The position numbers and the translations under genes are program-made. From CAYZJV01 sp964478945 (lineage in GTDB: Bacteria; Spirochaetota; Spirochaetia; Sphaerochaetales; Sphaerochaetaceae), in contig CAYZJV010000002.1 of assembly GCA_964478945.1 (NCBI GenBank), positions 29,923 through 93,922 on the forward strand: DNA of 64,000 bases, written 5' to 3'. Positions 1 to 8,236 of this stretch are shown piece after piece (positions within the stretch are counted from its first letter, which is position 1; every line of letters starts with the position of its first letter). The notes beneath the pieces were generated by a model that worked only from the letters and a program-made list of their open reading frames with translations, was not told the origin of the DNA and ran no database searches.

Positions 1-2
1 GA

Positions 3-419
3 AGCATCATCATATTCGGAATTTCGGCGGCAATGCCGAAATTCGTCGAGTGGGGACTGTATGCCACCCCATCGCTGGCACCGATGATCTTCTCCATAGC
101 GCTGTTCCTCTGTGGTCTCATCATGCTCATCAGAAGCATCGTCCTCCAAGGATACAGGATATCGATCTCCAATGAACAGGTGAAAGCCTTCCTTAAGGCT
201 CCCATCCTACGTCATTTCCTGGTGGCCTTGGGTTTGGTGATCCTTTTCTATGCCCTCTTCAGGATCTTGAACTTCATCCTGGTGGGAACAATCTACCTGT
301 TGGCGAATATGATGTACCACAAATCGATGGCATGGTGGAAAATACTCATTCTGAGTGTGATCTACACCGCGGCCATCTATGTACTGTTCAACTATGTGTT
401 TTTCATCCCTGTACCATAA
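3..419 (+). CDS. tctB: TctB-family small membrane subunit, 5' partial
   Basis: Small integral membrane subunit of a tripartite tricarboxylate transporter. The reading frame stays open to the left edge, with hydrophobic residues upstream of the ATG at 33, so the gene probably begins outside the window. About four hydrophobic helices are visible (around PMIFSIALFLCGLIML, FLVALGLVILFYALF, FILVGTIYLLANMM and the C-terminal ILILSVIYTAAIYVLF), ending in the FFIPVP tail usual for TctB. It lies 21 bp before tctA, which supports the call more than its own weakly conserved sequence does. The periplasmic binding subunit TctC is not in the window and may lie upstream. Confidence 0.75.
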   Translation, partial: SIIIFGISAAMPKFVEWGLYATPSLAPMIFSIALFLCGLIMLIRSIVLQGYRISISNEQVKAFLKAPILRHFLVALGLVILFYALFRILNFILVGTIYLLANMMYHKSMAWWKILILSVIYTAAIYVLFNYVFFIPVP

Positions 420-440
420 ACAGGCAAATCGAGGTGTATT

Positions 441-1976
441 GTGGGTTTTATCAATTTAGCTAAGGAATTCATAGGTCTGATGAACATTGCCGATCTCCTA
501 TACTGTTTCGTAGCGGTACAGTTGGGAATCATATTCGGAATGCTTCCCGGTCTGACGGCCACCGTAGGCGTGGCCATACTGACCGCATTGACCTTCAAAT
601 GGGATCCCGGCAATGCGATCATGGTCCTCATAGGTATCTATGTGGGTGCGATCTATGGTGGTAGCCGCACGGCGATCCTGCTGAATATACCGGGAACGCC
701 GGCCAGTGCCGCGACCTGTCTCGACGGATTTCCCCTTTCCAAAACGGGAAGGGCCTCGGAGGCCCTCGGATTGGCGACCACCGCATCGATGCTCGGATCA
801 TTGGTGGGGCTCATCGCCCTCTCGTTCCTCACACCACTGTTGGCCAATACGGCTCTTGAATTCAAATCATACGAAGTGTTCTGGCTGGCGGTGTTTGGAG
901 TGGCGATCTGTGGCAACCTCACCGCTGCAAAGGATCCCCTCAAGGGCTGGATATCGGGAATATTGGGCATCATACTCTCATTCGTGGGTATGGAAGCCAT
1001 CCAAGGGTACCGCAGGTTCACCTTCGGAGTATCCGACCTGATGGCAGGATTCAACATCATTCCCGTATTGGTGGGAACCTATGCGCTGGTGGAAATCCTG
1101 GACAACCTCACCGATGTGAAGTATGGGGAGACCGTGGCCCAGGTCGGGCGCGTGGTCCCCAGGTTCAAGGATATCGCGGCGAACTGGGTGAACATCATAC
1201 GATCGGGACTCATCGGAGTATTCATCGGAGTGATTCCCGGTGTGGGTGAGAACATCGGATCGTACGTGGCCTACGACTTCGCCAAACGAAGCAGCAAGAA
1301 GCCCGAGGAATTCGGAAAAGGTTCCATTGAAGGCTTGATCGCCTCCGAGACGGCAAACAATGCGGTCGTCGGAGGTGCGCTCGTGCCCGTCCTCTCCCTC
1401 GCAATTCCGGGAAGTCCTCCCGCCGCGGTGTTGCTCGCCGCACTCTATTTGCACAACGTCCGTCCGGGTCCGCTTCTGATGATCGAACAACCGATGTACA
1501 TCTACACCTTCAGTGCGATGTTCGCCCTCGCTTCGATAGTGATGTTCATCCTCGGGCTCTCCTTCGTGAAGCCCATGCTCAAGTTGTTGCGCTTGAAATC
1601 GACGATCATGATGCCTCTGGTATTCGTACTCTGCATCGTGGGAACCTATGCGATCGCAGGACGCAAGTTCGACATCCTGGTGATGATCTGTTTCGGACTC
1701 CTTGGGTTCGCAATGCGCAAATTGGGTTATCCCGAGGCACCCTTGGTGCTCGGCATCATCCTCGGACCGATGGTCGACGAAAACCTTCGCCGCGGACTGA
1801 TACTCTCCGAGGGAAGCTTGGCACCGTTCTTTGCCTCCCCCATCAGCATCGCGTTGGTGATAGCGGTGTTCTTCACCCTCTTCGGTAGATTGAAACCGGT
1901 GAAGAAAGTCACCGGCACCCTACTGTGGCCTCTGAGGAAATTGACAGGTCTGTTCATACGGGCAAAGGCGGATTGA
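441..1976 (+). CDS. tctA: TctA-family large permease subunit
   Basis: Large permease of a tripartite tricarboxylate transporter, which takes up citrate-like or other organic acids using an ion gradient. The 511-residue length matches the family. Signatures seen are FGMLPGLTATVGVAI near the N-terminus, YGGSRTAILLNIPGTPASA, and the second repeat LVPVLSLAIPGSPPAAVLL, within 10-12 hydrophobic segments. The start is GTG at 441 behind GAGGTG. The stop overlaps almost directly with the sugar isomerase start 2 bp later, so this carrier is probably co-transcribed with the isomerase and dehydrogenase and may import their substrate. The substrate cannot be read from sequence. Confidence 0.9.
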   Translation: MGFINLAKEFIGLMNIADLLYCFVAVQLGIIFGMLPGLTATVGVAILTALTFKWDPGNAIMVLIGIYVGAIYGGSRTAILLNIPGTPASAATCLDGFPLSKTGRASEALGLATTASMLGSLVGLIALSFLTPLLANTALEFKSYEVFWLAVFGVAICGNLTAAKDPLKGWISGILGIILSFVGMEAIQGYRRFTFGVSDLMAGFNIIPVLVGTYALVEILDNLTDVKYGETVAQVGRVVPRFKDIAANWVNIIRSGLIGVFIGVIPGVGENIGSYVAYDFAKRSSKKPEEFGKGSIEGLIASETANNAVVGGALVPVLSLAIPGSPPAAVLLAALYLHNVRPGPLLMIEQPMYIYTFSAMFALASIVMFILGLSFVKPMLKLLRLKSTIMMPLVFVLCIVGTYAIAGRKFDILVMICFGLLGFAMRKLGYPEAPLVLGIILGPMVDENLRRGLILSEGSLAPFFASPISIALVIAVFFTLFGRLKPVKKVTGTLLWPLRKLTGLFIRAKAD

Positions 1977-1978
1977 GC

Positions 1979-2872
1979 ATGAAGAAGGGATTGTTCACGG
2001 TAAGTTATGCGGGACTGTGGGGACAAAAGGAACTCTCGGTTCCCGCAATCATACGAAAGGCGGCATCGATGGGGTATGAGGGAGTGTTGTTCATGGGCAA
2101 ACCTCCCCACCTCTTCCCCCACGGTGTGGATGCTTCCCGTCTTGAAGAGATCAAGGAGGTCCTGGAGGAGACGAAGATCACTCCCGTGGGAATTGCCGCC
2201 TATAACGACTTTTTGGTGACAGGCCCTGCGGAAGTACCCCTGTTGGAGATGCAGTTGGCCTATATCGGTGAGACGATCCGCCTGGCCGGACGACTCGGGG
2301 CTCCTCTGGTGCGTCTCTTCACCGGGTATCTTTCACCAAATCGATCGACGAATGAAGGGTGGAACACCGTGGTCTCCATCCTTCGCGGGTGCGGCGAGAT
2401 CGCCGAAGACCATGGTGTGACACTCGCAGTACAAAACCACCATGACCTTGCCGTCCATACCGATGAGATGTTGCTTCTGCTAGAGGAGATCGACCACCCC
2501 TCGGTGAAGGCGGGGTTCGATGCCTGGTCACCATACCTAAGGGGAGAAGACCTCACCGAAGCCGCTGGAAAAATGGCCCCTTGGACAGCAATGAGCATAG
2601 TGGCGAACTACAAAAGGTACCACCGCTATTCATATGTTCCCGATCTGGTCAACTATGCAAGGGTGGAACCCGACAAGGTACGGGCCACGCTCATCGACGA
2701 AGGGGAGATCGATTACCAGGCATTCCTTTCCACACTGCACGACAATGGATTCGACGGTTGGGTAGTCTATGAAATGTGCTCTCCCCTCATAGGTGGGGGT
2801 GATGAAGCGAATCTCGATCTCCACGCCTCTTCCTTCGTGAAGTGGATGGATACCCATATGCAGGAGCAATGA
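1979..2872 (+). CDS. Sugar phosphate isomerase/epimerase (AP-endonuclease-2-like TIM barrel)
   Basis: A 297-residue xylose-isomerase-like TIM barrel. Such enzymes isomerise or epimerise keto-sugars or inositol derivatives with a divalent metal. Likely metal-site segments are QNHHDLAVHTDEM, AGFDAWSPYLRGED and the C-terminal WVVYEMCSP. The ATG at 1979 was chosen over an upstream in-frame ATG because it lies 2 bp after the tctA stop and matches the family N-terminus. The next gene starts 1 bp after the stop. The neighbours (dehydrogenase, deaminase, aminotransferase) suggest a step in breakdown or conversion of a modified sugar or cyclitol. The substrate is unknown. Confidence 0.8.
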   Translation: MKKGLFTVSYAGLWGQKELSVPAIIRKAASMGYEGVLFMGKPPHLFPHGVDASRLEEIKEVLEETKITPVGIAAYNDFLVTGPAEVPLLEMQLAYIGETIRLAGRLGAPLVRLFTGYLSPNRSTNEGWNTVVSILRGCGEIAEDHGVTLAVQNHHDLAVHTDEMLLLLEEIDHPSVKAGFDAWSPYLRGEDLTEAAGKMAPWTAMSIVANYKRYHRYSYVPDLVNYARVEPDKVRATLIDEGEIDYQAFLSTLHDNGFDGWVVYEMCSPLIGGGDEANLDLHASSFVKWMDTHMQEQ

Positions 2873-2873
2873 C

Positions 2874-3932
2874 ATGAAACACAAATTTGGAATCATCGGA
2901 CTCGGCATGATCGCCGAAATGCATGCGAAGGCCATACAGGACATCCCGGAGGCCGAAGTGGTCGCTTGTTTCGATGTCAACGGAGAGCGGGCCAAGGAAT
3001 TCTGCGCGACCTACGGGGGTACTCCGTATGTGGATCTCGATCGATTCTTGGCCTCGGATGAGTTCGATATCGTGACGATCTGCACTCCTTCGGGACTTCA
3101 CATGGAGAGCGCGGTGGCAGCCGCGAACGCCAAGAAACATATCATCGTGGAAAAACCACTGGAGATCACAGTCGAGCGTTGCGATGCCATTATTGAAGCC
3201 GCGAAGAAGCACAATGTCGTACTTTCAGGAATATTCCCCTCACGCTTCCACTCGGTCTCGCAGGTGGTGAAACAGGCCATAGAGACCCGGAGGTTGGGAC
3301 CTGTGGTACTTGGCGATGCCTATGTGAAATGGTACCGCTCACAAGCCTACTATGATTCCAGCGGATGGAAAGGAACATGGAAATTCGACGGAGGAGGAGC
3401 TCTGATGAACCAGAGTATCCACGCCATCGACCTGCTGCAATGGTTCATGGGTCCTGTGACCCAAGTGACCGCCTATGCAGGAACCCTCGCTCATGAAAAT
3501 ATCGAAGTGGAGGATACGGCGGTAGCGGTACTCAAATTCGCCAATGGCGCTCTCGGAGTGATCGAAGGTACCACTGGTGCCTATCCTGGATTCTACAAGC
3601 GAATCGAACTCAGTGGATCCAAAGGAAGTGTGATTCTCGAGGAAGAAAACCTTACCATGTGGAAGTTCGCCGAGGAATCTCCCCAGGATGAGAAGATCCG
3701 CTCAGATTTTGCCGCACTCACCGCAACGGGAGGAGGCGCTGCAGACCCGACTGCGATCGGCTACCATGGACACATGCTGCAATTCATGGATGTGATCGAG
3801 GCGATCGACAACGGAACGCAGCCCTTGATAGACGGAACGGAAGCAAGGAAGGCGGTTGAGATCATCCAAGCGATCTACCGCAGTGCGCAAATCGGAGCTC
3901 CTGTCGATGTACCTTTGAAAAGACAGGGATAA
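2874..3932 (+). CDS. Gfo/Idh/MocA-family NAD(P)-dependent oxidoreductase
   Basis: A 352-residue dehydrogenase that probably oxidises a sugar or cyclitol hydroxyl with NAD(P). The N-terminal Rossmann motif is GIIGLGMIAEMHAKAI. The family EKP motif (IIVEKPLEITVE) follows near residue 90, and the catalytic-region GGALMNQSIHAIDLLQW carries the usual H-x-x-D. An AGGAG lies about 8 bp upstream of the ATG, inside the end of the previous gene. The genes are adjacent by 1 bp and so likely translationally coupled. myo-Inositol 2-dehydrogenase-like activity is possible, but the family is too broad to assign a substrate. Confidence 0.85.
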   Translation: MKHKFGIIGLGMIAEMHAKAIQDIPEAEVVACFDVNGERAKEFCATYGGTPYVDLDRFLASDEFDIVTICTPSGLHMESAVAAANAKKHIIVEKPLEITVERCDAIIEAAKKHNVVLSGIFPSRFHSVSQVVKQAIETRRLGPVVLGDAYVKWYRSQAYYDSSGWKGTWKFDGGGALMNQSIHAIDLLQWFMGPVTQVTAYAGTLAHENIEVEDTAVAVLKFANGALGVIEGTTGAYPGFYKRIELSGSKGSVILEEENLTMWKFAEESPQDEKIRSDFAALTATGGGAADPTAIGYHGHMLQFMDVIEAIDNGTQPLIDGTEARKAVEIIQAIYRSAQIGAPVDVPLKRQG

Positions 3933-3992
3933 ACTTTGCATATCTTCTGATTTTGTGAAAATACTTATCTCGCAACACTCGGTTGCACAGTA

Positions 3993-4068
3993 GATGCATC
4001 TCTTTTCTTGACATAAGGAAAGAGGTGCATCCATACTGTGTACAAACGGAATATACATTAGATGCACC
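3993..4068 (+). promoter_or_regulatory. Candidate promoter with three GATGCA-type operator half-sites
   Basis: A TTGACA at 4008-4013 and a CATACT at 4032-4037 (18-bp spacer) form a plausible sigma70 promoter for the NagB-like gene. GATGCATC (3993-4000) and GGTGCATC (4024-4031) are the ends of an imperfect inverted repeat that encloses the -35 box, and a third copy, GATGCACC, lies at 4061-4068. The arrangement suggests a dedicated regulator. The AraC-family gene at 6174 is the nearest candidate. Confidence 0.5.
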
Positions 4069-4086
4069 AATGCAAAGGAGATACCC

Positions 4087-4851
4087 ATGGAACGCTGGAA
4101 AAAGGAACAACTGACCGTAATCGAATGCAGTGGCAGAAGAGAAATGGGTCGTGCCGCGGCCAAGGATTTTGCCTATGCGGTGAAGCAGTTGCTCGCAACC
4201 CAAGATACCATAAGGATCGTGTACGCCGCCGCCCCTTCGCAAAATGAATTTCTTGAGGAGATGTCCAACGACTCCTCGCTGGACTTCTCCAGAATCGAAG
4301 CGTTCCATATGGATGAGTACATCGGCCTGCCATCCGGTTCACCACAGAGTTTCGGTTCCTTCCTAAAGAACGCGATCTTTGGCAAGAAGCCTTTCAAATC
4401 GGTGCACTACATCGATGGAACGAAGGCGGATCCCGAGGCTGAAGCCAAACGCTACTCGGCATTGTTGACCTCCCGTCCCATCGATATCGTGTGCATGGGG
4501 ATCGGAGAGAATGGACACATCGCCTTCAACGATCCTCCTGTGGCCGACTTCTCTGATCCACTGGCAATGAAGGTGGTCGAACTCGATACCACCTGTAGGC
4601 AACAGCAGGTGAACGACGGATGCTTTCCAGACTTCGCATCCGTTCCCACCCATGCGCTCACCTTGACCATACCCACCTTGGCAAGTGCGGCCCATCATTT
4701 CTGCGTGGTGCCGGCCACAACGAAGGCCCAAGCGGTATACGACACACTCAACGGACCGATCGACACAGCATGTCCCGCATCCATCATGCGCTCCTGGGCC
4801 CGTCCCATACTCTATCTCGATCCGGACAGTGCCCGGTTGTTGCACAAATAG
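4087..4851 (+). CDS. NagB-like glucosamine-6-phosphate deaminase family protein
   Basis: A 254-residue member of the glucosamine-6-phosphate deaminase/isomerase fold, which converts an amino-sugar phosphate to a keto-sugar phosphate and ammonia. Matches are FHMDEYIGL, CMGIGENGHIAFNDPP and VPTHALTLTIPTL. In the core motif the usual N-D-G-H is E-N-G-H, so the residue matching the catalytic Asp (E. coli D141) is Asn. The N-terminal phosphate loop also reads AAAPSQNEF rather than G-G-S-T-P. This fits a NagB-like subfamily more than classical NagB. A good AAGGAG lies 6 bp before the ATG. The gene heads a block with the DegT aminotransferase and AraC regulator. Confidence 0.75.
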   Translation: MERWKKEQLTVIECSGRREMGRAAAKDFAYAVKQLLATQDTIRIVYAAAPSQNEFLEEMSNDSSLDFSRIEAFHMDEYIGLPSGSPQSFGSFLKNAIFGKKPFKSVHYIDGTKADPEAEAKRYSALLTSRPIDIVCMGIGENGHIAFNDPPVADFSDPLAMKVVELDTTCRQQQVNDGCFPDFASVPTHALTLTIPTLASAAHHFCVVPATTKAQAVYDTLNGPIDTACPASIMRSWARPILYLDPDSARLLHK

Positions 4852-4858
4852 GAGATTC

Positions 4859-6163
4859 ATGATGACGAAATTGGCTCTGAACGGTGGCGCGAAAACCGTC
4901 ACCCGCAACTATCTTGAAGAAGCGACCCTACCCGTCTGTTCCGAAAAGGGCAAGGCCTTGGTCAACCAACTCATGGAAAAGGGTGAAATCTCCCAATCGC
5001 CTTTGGTCGCCCGCTTCGCACAACGGTTCAGCTCCTACGTGGGCACCACCTATGGTTTGTGCACCAACAATGGCACCAGTGCGATAGAAAGCGCCCTATT
5101 TGCAGTTGGAGTAGCACCTCAGGACGAAGTGATTGTCCCCTCCTATACCTTTTGGGCAAGTGTGACACCGATTATCGCTCAGCATGGAATTCCCATATTC
5201 TGCGAGGTCGACCCCGATACCCATTGTATCGATCCAAAGGATATCGAACGACATATCACACCACGCACCAAAGCGATCCTGGTGGTCCATGTATGGGGAA
5301 ACCCCTGTGATATGGATGCGATCATGAAGATCGCACGTGCCCGTCACCTGGCGGTGGTGGAGGATTGTTCCCATGCCCATGGAGCAAGCTACAAAGGACG
5401 TATGGTCGGTTCCATCGGGGATGTGGGGTGCTACAGTCTTCAAGGAACCAAGACACTACCGGCTGGAGAGGGTGGAATCCTGGTGACCGACCACAGGGAG
5501 TATTACGAACGCGCCGCAGCGTTGGGACACTATGAACTGGTACCCGAATTCCCGGAGGATTCTCCTTACCGCAAGCACGCTTTGACCGGAATGGGCGCGA
5601 AATTCCGCATCCATCCATTCGCTGCGGCCCTCGCCGACTCCCAGCTGGATGAATTGGACTCGCGGAGTGAACTGCGCCGAAGAAATGCGAAACGATTCGA
5701 GGAAGCCCTTGCGGACATCCCATTCATCAAACCCCAACAGGAATATCCCGGGGGAAACCGGGTGTTCAGCTACCACTACTACCGCTATCTACCAAGGACG
5801 AACAATCCGACCGAAACCTATGTCTTCCTGAAGGCGCTGAAGGCGGAGGGCATCCCATGCGGATACTGTGGCTATGGACGCTTGCATACCGCTCCCCTCT
5901 TCGTCGAAGGAGGACCGTACGGCGACTGTTCCCCTGGAAAGGAGAGGATCAACCCATCTCTTCCGGTAACCGAGATGATGGCCAAAACCACCTTCCTTGC
6001 TGCTCCCAGATTCGAAACCTCCTGCGATCCACTGATCGACCAGTATAGCGCGGCATACCACAAGGTGGCTGAGCATATGGATGAGGTGATCGCCCATATG
6101 GAAGCTCATGACTACTCCAAGGAGCTCCAGAGTTTGAGCGGTCGAAGCATCGCCATGCTCTAG
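4859..6163 (+). CDS. DegT/DnrJ/EryC1/StrS-family PLP aminotransferase
   Basis: A sugar or cyclitol aminotransferase of about 434 residues using PLP. The family pattern is clear: TNNGTSAIESALFA (cofactor phosphate region), VVEDCSHAHGA (Asp contacting the pyridine nitrogen, about 169) and SLQGTKTLPAGEGG (Schiff-base Lys about 198). Two ATGs lie at 4859 and 4862, and the GGAG at 4851-4854 is better spaced for the second. The gene starts 7 bp after the NagB-like gene. Relatives include 3-amino-5-hydroxybenzoate synthases and scyllo-inosose aminotransferases. Here the neighbours look catabolic, so it may run in the deamination direction or feed an amino group into a sugar. That is inference. Confidence 0.85.
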   Translation: MMTKLALNGGAKTVTRNYLEEATLPVCSEKGKALVNQLMEKGEISQSPLVARFAQRFSSYVGTTYGLCTNNGTSAIESALFAVGVAPQDEVIVPSYTFWASVTPIIAQHGIPIFCEVDPDTHCIDPKDIERHITPRTKAILVVHVWGNPCDMDAIMKIARARHLAVVEDCSHAHGASYKGRMVGSIGDVGCYSLQGTKTLPAGEGGILVTDHREYYERAAALGHYELVPEFPEDSPYRKHALTGMGAKFRIHPFAAALADSQLDELDSRSELRRRNAKRFEEALADIPFIKPQQEYPGGNRVFSYHYYRYLPRTNNPTETYVFLKALKAEGIPCGYCGYGRLHTAPLFVEGGPYGDCSPGKERINPSLPVTEMMAKTTFLAAPRFETSCDPLIDQYSAAYHKVAEHMDEVIAHMEAHDYSKELQSLSGRSIAML

Positions 6164-6173
6164 GGGGACCGCA

Positions 6174-7085
6174 ATGGAACCGCATTCCATCCCAGTATTC
6201 ACCATGCGGGACAATCCCGACGACCTACCCGTCTTCATCCGCACCTATGGTGTGGATGAAGTCACCAAAGGACTTCATGCCCATCAGATGATCCAGATCA
6301 ATTATGTGGTGGCGGGAAGTGTGTCGCATCAGATCAACCGCAGCCAGTTTATCGTCACCGAAGGAGATGCCTTTGTCATCCCCCCGCAGGTTCCCCACGG
6401 TTTGGTTCCCATGGAGACACAATCGTTCACCATCACCGAGCTGGAATTCAATCCCGAATTCGTATGGGGAGAGCGGGTTCCGCTGGATCAGATGCGGGGT
6501 CTGTTCGACTTCGCCTATATTGAACCGTTTCTTGTCAGTGAGAAAGAAGTGAAGCCCCGGTTGAACATCCCGGTGAAGGATCGCCACATGGTATTGGAGG
6601 CCTTGCGGGAGATCCAAAACGAATACGAGAATAGATCCCAAGGGTTCCTGCTGGCCATCAAGGCAAGCATTCTGCGGCTCTTGGTGAGACTGGGCAGACT
6701 CTACAGCAGCGAAGTCACCAATTCCATGGAATCGGATTCCCTCTATACCGAACATGCCCGTTCGATCTCCCGAGCATTGGCCCATATCGACGAACATTTC
6801 CAGAAACCCTTGGATATTGGCCAAGTTGCCAAGATCGCGATCCTTTCCAAATCCTATTTCTGTTACCTCTTCAAGGAATTGACCGGACGGACATTCGGAG
6901 AGTATGTGAAGGAAAAGCGTATGCAATATGCCTGTCGGCAATTGATCGAAACGGATGAAAAGATATCCCACATTGCCATTCAATCGGGCTACACCACCGT
7001 CTCCCACTTCAACAGGGTATTCAAGGATACGGTGGGAACGTCACCAAGAACATATCGAAGGATGAACTTCTACGAAAAGCGATAG
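6174..7085 (+). CDS. AraC-family transcriptional regulator with cupin-like sensor domain
   Basis: A 303-residue activator or repressor. The N-terminal half has an AraC-type cupin pattern (HAHQMIQINYVVAGS, then EGDAFVIPPQVPHG). The C-terminal 100 residues hold the double helix-turn-helix: PLDIGQVAKIAILSKSYFCYLFKE, then SHIAIQSGYTTVSHFNRVFK and GTSPRTYRR. It starts 10 bp after the aminotransferase behind GGGGG, so it is probably the operon's own regulator. Its 3' end overlaps the convergent UroD-like gene by 16 bp. It is a candidate to bind the repeated GATGCATC sites at 3993-4068. Confidence 0.9.
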   Translation: MEPHSIPVFTMRDNPDDLPVFIRTYGVDEVTKGLHAHQMIQINYVVAGSVSHQINRSQFIVTEGDAFVIPPQVPHGLVPMETQSFTITELEFNPEFVWGERVPLDQMRGLFDFAYIEPFLVSEKEVKPRLNIPVKDRHMVLEALREIQNEYENRSQGFLLAIKASILRLLVRLGRLYSSEVTNSMESDSLYTEHARSISRALAHIDEHFQKPLDIGQVAKIAILSKSYFCYLFKELTGRTFGEYVKEKRMQYACRQLIETDEKISHIAIQSGYTTVSHFNRVFKDTVGTSPRTYRRMNFYEKR

Positions 7086-8236
7086 CCATTCCAGGATTTC
7101 CAGTAGCCTGAAGGATACGTTCCCTCCAACATCCCCAACAAATCGGTGCTTGAATGTCCCTTCTCGAGTAACTTCACCACTTCCCTTCCGCTTTCATACA
7201 AGTGTTCCACCTTTTTCACCGTTTCATCGGTGCACATCAATGGTTCCATGACGGTGAAGACATATCCTGCTCCGTTACCCGCGGCACTGAACACGAAATC
7301 GTGTATGCCGGCGAGCGACATGTCCTGATAATGGAAGCTTCCCAAACGCCAGCAGAACGGCAGCCACGGATGTCGCGAGATGATCGAGGGGTTCAATCGA
7401 GGAGAGATACCCGGATCATAGTCGGTGATGCCCAATCCCTTGAGCAACGGAAGATGATCGGGATGCATATCCTCACAGTGCAACTTCACCGCCGGAACAG
7501 GGGCCTGGTAGAACTGTCTCCAGAAGGGCAACACCATTTCAGGCCACATGTCGGGGCTGTACATCGCCGCGATGTCATCGCACAACCTCCCATGATCAGG
7601 AAAAGGATCAAGCACTTCGGTGCCATCGATCCGACAATAGAACCGGGAATACTCGACGATGCTTTGGGTCACCAAATGCATACATCGCTTGAACAGAGAA
7701 GGATCGTCGTGGACAGCATACATGCTTTCGACTCCCGCCAATGCCCAGAGTGTGGTGAGAGGGCCTTCCCACTGCCATCCCCAATGCACCCTTTTGTCGG
7801 GGAATCGAGTGCGCATCTTCTTCAGATACTCCAATTGCACATCGGTAAGCTCACTTGAGAAACTTCTTTTCTTCCCTGTCTCCAACAAAGCCATCACCTG
7901 CTCAAGTCCCATCGGATGCATATCGAGGGCAACCTGACCCGTCTCGGGAAATAGAAGTGGAATACCGAGTGTATTCAAATGTCCATATTTGATCACCGGT
8001 GTGGTATAGGGCACAATAAGGGGAATACGTTCATCGAACATCGAATCAAGACGGCGCACACCTTCTGTGTAGGCCGTGATGCAGGCCTCGGCATCGAGAT
8101 AGAGATCATGCATCGATATGCCACAAAGATATCCCAAGGTATCGACAGTGGCGATGACAAACACATCGAAGGGCTCGGCCAACTCCATCGACGACCTGGC
8201 AGGCTCGGACAAGGTGTTACGCTTGGAGATCATCAT
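7070..8236 (-). CDS. Uroporphyrinogen decarboxylase (UroD)-family protein
   Basis: A 388-residue protein resembling the UroD/methylcobamide-methyltransferase fold, with VALDMHPMGLEQV, VKLHCEDMHPDHLP and LGITDYDPG in the expected C-terminal half. It is probably not a haem enzyme, because no other tetrapyrrole gene is nearby and it ends an ABC-importer operon. Members in such clusters are of unknown function. Two consecutive ATGs (8234-8236 and 8231-8233 on the minus strand) follow a GGAGG at 8240-8244. The second is better spaced. The start overlaps the end of the upstream AGE-ceramidase gene by 20 bp, indicating co-translation. Confidence 0.65.
   Translation of the reverse strand: MMISKRNTLSEPARSSMELAEPFDVFVIATVDTLGYLCGISMHDLYLDAEACITAYTEGVRRLDSMFDERIPLIVPYTTPVIKYGHLNTLGIPLLFPETGQVALDMHPMGLEQVMALLETGKKRSFSSELTDVQLEYLKKMRTRFPDKRVHWGWQWEGPLTTLWALAGVESMYAVHDDPSLFKRCMHLVTQSIVEYSRFYCRIDGTEVLDPFPDHGRLCDDIAAMYSPDMWPEMVLPFWRQFYQAPVPAVKLHCEDMHPDHLPLLKGLGITDYDPGISPRLNPSIISRHPWLPFCWRLGSFHYQDMSLAGIHDFVFSAAGNGAGYVFTVMEPLMCTDETVKKVEHLYESGREVVKLLEKGHSSTDLLGMLEGTYPSGYWKSWNGYRFS

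Noticed and set aside
7070..8236. A haem biosynthesis gene (hemE)
   Set aside because: The protein is only distantly UroD-like and sits at the end of a sugar-importer operon with no other tetrapyrrole gene.
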